DNA of 64,000 nucleotides, taken from Rattus norvegicus. Its lineage: Eukaryota; Chordata; Mammalia; Rodentia; Muridae. Shown here in pieces: positions 57,851-64,000 of the stretch; the stretch's first letter is position 1, and the number at the start of each line of letters is the position of its first letter. The stretch spans positions 44,612,439 to 44,676,438 of the forward strand of contig NC_086034.1 in NCBI RefSeq assembly GCF_036323735.1, written 5' to 3'. The notes below the pieces were generated by a model. The model saw only the letters and a program-made list of their open reading frames with translations. It did not search any database and was not told the origin of the DNA. The translations under genes were made by a program, and so were the position numbers.

Positions 57851-60800
57851 GTGTGACATCTTGTTAGCACTTTATACATCTAAATGCTTTCTTTGGTTCT
57901 GAAGCATACTGACAGAGAGTACATTTTCAGTGATAACTATTTGTTATGGGATTAGCAAAGTTTCTAAAGATGAAAGTATACAGAGTTCTAGCTACTGCAT
58001 TTCACACTCAGCTTATGTCTGGCCTGAAGCCAACACAAATTCTCCAATTACCAACTTTCAAAATGAAGCCAGAGTGCTGTTTCATGCCAAAATAAACACA
58101 AACAGGGCATAGTACTTTCTGTTAGGGGTGATAAAGCAATAACATATTGCTCTTTTTCCCTGCTACATTCTAATGTGTGAGCTGGGGCTTCTCCATTTTT
58201 TGGCTTCATTTGTTGAAGGAGAGAGTGAGAAATATTTTCACAAAGAAGTTAGTTTGACTAACAAATGTGAAGGGAAAGTTATAGTATACTCTCTGACTCA
58301 TGGTTTCTCAGTCTAAGCTTTTCCATTTTATGATGTTGAATTGCCTTAAAATAATCTAAAATGCTGGGAGAATGGAATGTCTCTTATAATGACTTCTAGA
58401 AGACCTTCACCCACAGGGTCACAAGATACACCACTTCATATCCAAGGGATGTACCTGACGAAAGATGTATGAGGAAAATAAATGATTGTGTTTAGTTAAA
58501 TTCCTTGGAGTAAAAGCTATTTGGATTCCGTTTCTAAGAGAAAGTAAATTGTATGCGATATGTGAAAGAGCCTAATTTTACTGTGATTACCCCAAGTTCT
58601 TCTTTTGTGTAAGAGGATTCTTCATCTGATTAATAATAATAGAATAGGAGCCAGCTTGTCCCTTGGTTAATCTCCTTTTACTTATAAAACCGATTAAAAC
58701 ATCTTCCTCATAAACTTTGATTGACACACTCAGAAAATAAAGCTAAATTGTAAAAATAAGGGGGGCACAATGGAAATTACTTATGAGGTTAAAAAAAAGG
58801 ATCAGTTCTTTCATTGGTTCTTAAAATTCTGCTTTGCAGAGGTGCTACTCCATTTACATTAAAATTGGATTGTCTTACCTGAATTAACTCTCAGAATCCC
58901 AATGAAAACATTTAGCTACTCTAGTATGTGCTTCACAGCTGTTTTATTCTTAAATGTGCACTTTCATCATAAAATCCACCATTATACGAGATATAAAATT
59001 TCATACAATGACTTTTAAAATAGTTTAATTGTATATTATCAGTGACCAACCCCCATGCATACTATAATAATTGAAATTCCATTAGCGGTCTGTATGTGCG
59101 GAGAAGACCATCAGGCAAGGTAAGGTGTGGTGTAAACCTTATAGGCCCTCCTCCCATTCAGTCTCTATGGTCTCTATATGTTGACTCTCTTTACATTTGG
59201 AGAAATGCATCCACATGTATATGTTACAGAGAAAACTGTCAGCAATGCATCAAGTCCGGGGTAACAGAAAAGCTAATTAATTATCATACTTCTCCATCAA
59301 TTCCTGAAGTTTGCTGTTTTCCCACTTTAGTTTAAATCATTTAAAGAGTTTTGACTCTCAGTGCTCAACATGAAATGGACTTGCCCTTTCACTTTCATAT
59401 CAATTATAAATTGATCGGAGAAAATAAATTTGTAAGAGCATTGTACTTACCATTCTCCATGCATTTAAGATCCTATGAAAATAGCCATGCAAGCTATAGT
59501 TCTCTTATTTTTTTAGTATTTCAAATAAAACATATTGGAGTTCACTAAAAATTTATCTACAGAACAATTGGCAGAGAGAAGTTGACAATTAGGTGTTACT
59601 TAACCTAAGTTTCATTAATTATGGTACTGAATTATGTACTGAAGATATAATTGTCTTTACCAATAAAGAAGATATTGGCTATATAATTTCCAATATAAAA
59701 TTGTGACTTTCTGGTATATATTTCCTAAAGTATTTAACAAATAATTTCATTCATTCATGAAATCATGAAGTTAGAGCCAAAAATTTGTCCAAATGTGACA
59801 TAAGGAAAAAAATACAATATTACAGTAACTGGTTTTAAAATGATTATTAAAATGACATTGAATTCTCTGGTTTCTCATGCTGTTTCATATAACACTACTT
59901 CTCAAATAACTTGGATGAAATGAAGGAGCCTCTAAAATCATTCCTCCCAATCTTGACTTACAAAGCAATAGGATATATACTGTTAACACAAATAACAGTT
60001 GAGATTTAATTATTTTAACTGTGGCATTTGTTTACTTGCATTCAAATTTTTAGAGTATTCCATGCAGGCTGTATTTCTAAAAATTGCATTTTTGAGTGAT
60101 TTCCTACAATATGGTCGCCTTGTCTATAATATCTGAAACCTAATAGTAATACTGAGATATAATGCCTACTCCCAGTGACTCTTCTACAGGCATATTATTT
60201 CATAAAGTTTTAATTTTCCTGTATTAGGTTCTTTTAACAACTCATACAGAAATCTGGGCCGTAGGGTGAAAGAATATTTTTGAATGTGTCTAATTCAAAG
60301 CCATAAGGCACATAATTAATTTAAGAGCCAAATGCTTTGGAGAGGTATATAAATTATTTATGACATATGTGCCACCTAATCAAGATTAGATATGAAATCA
60401 GATTTCAAGGCAGGCTTGTGGCAGATTTTTTTTTAACAAAGCATGATGACCATCTTTTGCTCTCTCCATGGACTTTTCATACTGTATATAATATGTAACA
60501 GCATATGCAATATGTTGTTATAACATATGATATGTATTTATAAATAGTCAAAGCAAATTTATTGTGTATACACACAGACAGAAAGAGAGAAAACTCTTGA
60601 ATTATATGAGCCACCGGCTTACAGCCTTTAGTGATATTAATAGACATTTCTCTCCTAATCTTTCTCAGTATTAGTGACTCATACTCCTTCACCTCTAAAC
60701 ATCTACTTTCCCTTGTACAATCCTGGCTTCCATGATAGCAAGGGCAAGAAGAAGGGACTGTGATTAGGAATGCCTTCAGCATAGGATCCCTGTTGTCTAT

Positions 60801-60894
60801 TTTCATATCTCCTCTGCAGTCTGGTTGTTTACTGCTCTTGTCTGTAGCCTATTTTAGAGTATGCGTGTTCACTAACCTTTATATTGTGTATCTC
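57851..60894. other. Longest single-copy stretch, A+T-rich
   Basis: Three kilobases without any repeat I can recognise, apart from short A+T-rich words. No convincing ORF. A comparison with human or mouse would show whether it contains conserved non-coding sequence. Confidence 0.4.
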
Positions 60895-61008
60895 TTGAGA
60901 GAGGGGAGAGGAGAGGAGAAAAAGGAGAGAGAAGAGAAAGAAGAAAGAGAGAAGAGAGAGGAGAGAGAAGGGGAAAAAGGAGAGAGAAGGCAGTGAGAAA
61001 GAGGTGGG
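60895..61008 (+). repeat. Purine-rich GAGAGGAGA tract
   Basis: About 110 bp of A/G with GAGAGGAGAGAA units. Confidence 0.9.
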
Positions 61009-62196
61009 GGGTGGCTTGTAACCATTCATCAAACCCAATGACACTTAAAATGGGGAAAAATTAGAAAGCTAAATAAAAGGGGAAAATTGGGCAGGGAGTA
61101 AGCACAGGGTTGACTATAATTTGATTATAAAACTCCGATTATGAATTTGCCTTGAGCTTTTTAACAGCCACAGGATTGATGAAGTCTGCAAAGCACATTT
61201 AGAACTTTTATTATGTTGCAGGTTATTCTGAGGAATAAAAATAGAAAAATACTGAGGAGACTGGAGAAAGAGGAACTGAGGATTTTCTGGATATTCTGCC
61301 TTCATATGCTTCTCCCAAACACTTGTCAAATGTGTTGCAGTTAACTAACAGCAGAAAGGGTGCTCTGGCCACTGTATGCCATTTTCTATGCTTAACCTAA
61401 CTGAGCTCAATCAACAAATTACTAAACTCAAATTGTGGCCAGATCTCAGTCTTCAATTTTGGGGAATATATTAACATCTGTCTTCTTGGGCATCACTTCT
61501 TTTTCGAAGGCTTATCTCTGCTTTCTAACACAGAATGTCAATGAGAATATTAAATTTTCCTGCTTTTGAGTCAAAATAAGATTCTATTACTTCAAGCTAG
61601 ACACCCCAGCTGGCAATGCCTGGAGCAGGACTATTCCAGAACAACAGAAAAATGAGGGATGATAGAGCTAAAATCATGTTGAAACTACACCATTCTGTTC
61701 ATTCGCTTAGCTATAGCTTGGGTGTGGTTTGAGTGCTTGTTTCTAAGGCTTCTTGCTTTGAGAGTTAATCCCCACTTTGAACTATGAAAATAATGGAAAA
61801 TTAATCTAATTACGTTATTCAGAGCTAGTACATTCTGGACATGATTAGGGCATAATCTGGACATAATTAATGCCCCGGGATGTGACATCATGATGAATAC
61901 TTGTTTCTTTACAAGCAAAGAGAAGATGACCAGAAGAAAAACATACAAGTATATAGGCCCTATGGTTTGCCAAAACTGTGTCATCTAGACACTACTAGTA
62001 AGATGATGACACCAGATGTGGTTTCTCAGCCTGGCATTTCTAGAATTAAAAGTCAAACAAACATTTCATTAAAATGTATAGTCTATGTTATTTAGTAATT
62101 AGAAACAGAGAATAACTACTTTATACCCACACAGAGAAAATGATGGCATCTCTTTTGTCTGAAATTAGAGTACATTTTAACATTCAAACAGTTTTA
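61009..62196. other. Single-copy DNA
   Basis: Nothing recognised. Confidence 0.4.
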
Positions 62197-62640
62197 CTTA
62201 TTAATTAAATAAGAGTATTAGTTTATTGACTAATGTTATGTCAACTTGACACAAGCTAGAGTCAACAGAGGGGTGGCAGCCTTAATTGATGATATACCTC
62301 CATAAGATAGGGCTGTAGGGAAGCCAGTAGTGCATTTTCTTAATTAGTGATTGGAGGAGAAACCAGCCCATTGTATGTGATGCCATTCCTGGGCAGTGAT
62401 CCCGAGTTCTATAAGAAAGTAGACTGAGCAAGCCATGGGAAGCAGCCCTGCAAGCAGCACTTCTTTGTAACTTCTTCATCAGCTTCTGCATCCAGGTCCC
62501 TTCCCCTCTTGAGTTCTTGTCCTGACTTCCTCTGAAGGTGAACTAGGATGTGGCAGCTTAACCTGAAAAAAACCCTACTCTCACCAAGTTTCTTTGGTTA
62601 AGGTGTTTTGTCACAGCAATAGTAAGCCTAATTAAGATAT
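62197..62640 (+). repeat. MaLR-type LTR
   Basis: GTCAACTTGACACAAGCTAGAGTCAACAGAG, CCATTCCTGGGCAGTGATCCCGAGTTCTATAAGAAAG, GAGCAAGCCATGGGAAGCAG and the end CACAGCAATAGTAAGCCTAATTAAGA. Well preserved. Confidence 0.65.
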
Positions 62641-62744
62641 TAGTATACATTAATTATATATAATAATGGGATTTGTCATGATAATTTAATGGAGAAGAAC
62701 CCTAGAACAAGTCTAGAAAAATTCTTATCACCCCTTAGATAACA

Positions 62745-63004
62745 GACATGGAATAACATCTGATCTGTGCTTATTAATCTTGTCAACTTTGTTGAATTTA
62801 AGAGATTCTAGGGGATTAACAAAGCAAGTTTCTGCATGACTTTGTCTATGAGGACACTTCCAGATGCAATTATGTCATGCAGGCTCTGACCTAACTAAGT
62901 GTGTTACTCCCTGGAGAGACTTCCTATAAGATGGCATTGGTGGGAGGAGGTGAGAAAGTGGATGTGGAAGTGAGAGACATGTCAGACCATGTGGACTATG
63001 TACT
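62745..63004 (+). repeat. Old MLT1/MaLR-like fragment
   Basis: CTTGTCAACTTTGTTGAATTTAAG and GTCTATGAGGACACTTCCAGATG resemble the first half of MaLR LTRs; the second half is missing, because the next element abuts. Confidence 0.4.
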
Positions 63005-63360
63005 ATTCTATGGAAGAGTCAGCATGACCAAGGCAACTTTTATGAAAAACAAGGTTTTAATTGGAGGCTTAGTTGTAGTTTTAGAGGATTAGACCATGAC
63101 TATCATAGTGGGAAGCAGGCAACCACAGTGTTGGAGCAGTAGCTGGGAGCTTTATGTCCTGATCTGCTATGGGGAACCACTGGACCTGGAATGGGCTTTT
63201 GATATGTCAAAGCCCATCCTCAGTATCATTCCTACAACCAAGCCACCCCTCAGTCAACAGGGCTACAATTCCTAATCTTTCTCAAACAGTTCTACTAATT
63301 ATGTACCACGCAATCAAGTATAGGAGCCTATGAAGGGCATTCTCATTCAAACCATCACTT
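63005..63360 (-). repeat. MaLR-type LTR, antisense
   Basis: ACCAAGGCAACTTTTATGAAAAAC, TTGGAGCAGTAGCTGGGAGC, AATGGGCTTTTGATATGTCAAAGCCC and the end GCCTATGAAGGGCATTCTCATTCAAACCATCAC. It is the reverse-orientation relative of 51238-51590. Confidence 0.65.
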
Positions 63361-64000
63361 AGCATCTTTAGATGCTGTATCTTTCCCAGATCACTTCCGG
63401 TGCTCCCTTTAAACCCAGTTTCTACCACCATGTTGGAAGGTGCTATATTCTGCAATTTCTTTCTTTTCAAGATGAACTGATGCCTTTCAAAGCAAACAAC
63501 AGGAATCTTCCCATCTGAAAGAAAAGGTCTGGAAAAATGTAACCAGCACAAATATTTTTAGTTGAATTCAAACAAATGTTGAAAATTGTGATGTTTGTGA
63601 GATCAGTAGAAATTTACATAATATTATGCGAAATAACTGTAATGCTCTTTTTAAATTTCTGTAAAAAGTGTCAATATCCTTCCTTTTCATTTATTTTATT
63701 GTTCAGGATACCAATTACAAATCTCTTATTCGCTGCTGATCTTTTGTAGCCTTCCATGAACTCGGTGTACTTATAAATACATAGAGACTTGAGGACAATG
63801 CTGTGGATGCTTTGCACTTGTTTTCTACATCTCTTCTTTCCTTCTTTTTCCTGTCTTTCCTTCTTGCATGTGAAAATTTTATATGTAAGTCATTTCTTCA
63901 AAAGCAGAGGGAGATTCAAAATGATGTCTGAAAATAATCTATAATTTCTTCAACCACTGTGGCTGATCCTCACTCAAATCAGTGTTGTAATTAGGCTACT
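63361..64000. other. Single-copy DNA to window end
   Basis: Pyrimidine-rich patch at 63825-63865; nothing else recognised. Confidence 0.4.

Overview
This window is repeat-dense mammalian intergenic or deep intronic DNA. It is almost certainly rat (Rattus) or a very close murid. The tRNA-like ID elements at 21887 and 22117, the rodent L1/Lx LINEs, the B1, B3 and B4-group SINEs, the MaLR-type LTRs and the many long CA/GA/GACAGA microsatellites are diagnostic of rodents, and ID elements this abundant and this young point to rat. I found no intact protein-coding host gene, no rRNA or tRNA gene, no CRISPR array and no prokaryotic feature. Family names below come from recognising sequence patterns by eye. 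No database was searched, so subfamily names and edges are approximate.

Layout. 1-9.7 kb: an old Lx LINE end, an ID/B1 SINE with a long CA/GA microsatellite, a short minus-strand L1 tail with a 14-bp target duplication, an Lx 3' UTR interrupted by one arm of a ~130-bp near-identical inverted repeat, a GA/GATAGA microsatellite, a 5'-truncated L1 and unique DNA with a B3 SINE. 9.7-17 kb: a MaLR LTR next to an L1 copy with the classic twin-priming 5' inversion, a small minus-strand ORF of unknown origin, more L1 and LTR pieces and a perfect 13-bp hairpin. 17.1-29.2 kb: a near full-length plus-strand L1 with ORF1 and ORF2 broken by frameshifts and two ID insertions, then a 2.4-kb 5'-truncated L1 in the same direction. 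29.2-38.9 kb: a GT/CA palindromic alternating purine-pyrimidine tract, MaLR, B1 and RMER1-like repeats, Lx fragments and much single-copy DNA.

38.9-46.0 kb: a near full-length minus-strand L1 that still carries its 5' UTR repeat units. Its reverse transcriptase core has been deleted and patched with a 78-bp copy of another L1 segment, and two later L1 tails are nested in its ORF1, each with target duplications. 46-64 kb: Lx, MaLR, B3, B4 and B1 elements, a processed pseudogene of the glutathione S-transferase pi gene (Gstp1-like) with target duplications inside an LTR, more microsatellites, and long A+T-rich single-copy stretches.

The loci do not work together as a pathway. What the window records is a history of retrotransposition by the L1 machinery, which mobilised L1 itself, the SINEs and the Gstp1 mRNA. 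The most notable observations are structural: the 130-bp inverted duplication, the twin-primed L1, the patched deletion in the L1 at 41.2 kb, L1-in-L1 nesting with a perfect 15-bp duplication, parallel TA-microsatellite birth at the same site of two L1 copies, and the Z-DNA/cruciform-prone palindrome at 29.3 kb. I did not find an undescribed biological system.
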